Assembly: GCF_051962475.1 (NCBI RefSeq)
Contig: NZ_JBQCCF010000012.1
Coordinates: forward strand, 38,995 to 102,994
Length of the DNA: 64,000 bases
Direction: 5' to 3'
DNA from: Dyella_A sp051962475
Lineage (GTDB): Bacteria > Pseudomonadota > Gammaproteobacteria > Xanthomonadales > Rhodanobacteraceae
Below are positions 63,975 to 64,000 of the stretch, in pieces (the stretch's first letter is position 1; every line of letters begins with the position of its first letter). A program made the translations under genes and the position numbers. The notes beneath the pieces were generated by a model. It made no database searches and was not told where the DNA came from. It saw only the letters and a program-made list of their open reading frames with translations.

Positions 63975-64000
63975 GTGTCCGTCAAACCCGGGCCAGCTCA
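63975..64000 (-). repeat. Right terminal inverted repeat of the IS3 element
   Basis: Read on the minus strand it begins TGAGCTGGCCCGGG and matches the left repeat at 22 of 26 positions. It ends with the window. Confidence 0.85.

Larger units (their letters stand above)
62756..64000 (-). mobile_element. Complete IS3-family insertion sequence
   Basis: The element is bounded by imperfect 26-bp terminal inverted repeats (62756-62781 and 63975-64000) agreeing at 22 of 26 positions, each starting 5'-TGAG. It carries overlapping orfA and orfB on the minus strand with a frameshift site and totals 1245 bp, the usual IS3 size. The right end coincides with the last base of the window, so target duplication cannot be checked. 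Confidence 0.93.

Overview
The window is a stretch of high-GC chromosome that ends in a clearly AT-richer accessory block. Gene content and order (psd/prmB, aroC, a 2-hydroxyacid dehydrogenase, asd, fimV, truA, trpF, a LysR gene divergent from trpB-trpA, accD) match what I know of Xanthomonadales. Rhodanobacteraceae (Dyella, Rhodanobacter or Luteibacter-like) is my best guess. This is an inference from gene order, strong C/G third codon positions and xanthomonad-style intergenic repeats. I found no rRNA, tRNA or CRISPR array.

Layout. 1-15.1 kb: housekeeping metabolism (phosphatidylserine decarboxylase, PrmB, chorismate synthase, aspartate-semialdehyde dehydrogenase, FimV, TruA, the split tryptophan genes trpF and trpBA with a TrpI-like regulator, acetyl-CoA carboxylase AccD). 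15.1-21.6 kb: a PAP2 phosphatase and a GT4 glycosyltransferase, gltX, Zur with a MerC-domain protein behind a probable Zur box, and ribosomal protein THX. 21.6-27.4 kb: hutI, a CLC channel/exchanger, a GNAT-nitrilase fusion and hutF. 27.5-36.2 kb: a LysR-controlled redox cluster, a MacB-like ABC exporter with its HlyD-type adaptor, and a lipoprotein. 36.3-39 kb: a Spy-like periplasmic protein divergent from a CpxRA-like two-component system, with a perfect CpxR box between them. 39-57.5 kb: transporters, lipoproteins, an Lnt-like acyltransferase under a TetR regulator, an Ada/AlkA plus O6-alkylguanine repair pair, a barstar-like protein, SoxR with a near-perfect SoxR box, a ChrA/multicopper-oxidase pair, an S41-like protease and a TPR protein. 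57.5-59.2 kb: hutU.

The most interesting part is 59.27-62.70 kb. Directly after hutU, base composition and codon use change. A three-gene module follows: a ParA/MinD-type P-loop ATPase, a SIR2-domain protein 2 nt downstream, and a membrane protein joining a two-helix SLATT-like domain to a C-terminal NTP_transf_6 (DUF925-type) nucleotidyltransferase domain. SIR2 and SLATT domains are typical anti-phage effectors. I do not recognise this ATPase + SIR2 + SLATT-nucleotidyltransferase combination as a named system, so it is my main candidate for an undescribed defence system. A complete IS3-family element (62756-64000) lies immediately downstream and fills the window to its last base.

Regulatory sites with strong sequence support are the CpxR box (36886-36900), SoxR box (49714-49731), Zur box (20783-20795), a TetR-type operator (45720-45734), candidate LysR operators, and intrinsic terminators after fimV, accD, THX/hutI and the Spy-like gene. 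A cluster of DnaA-box-like sequences (15116-15311) and a set of competing hairpins before accD (14123-14159) are further non-coding signals.
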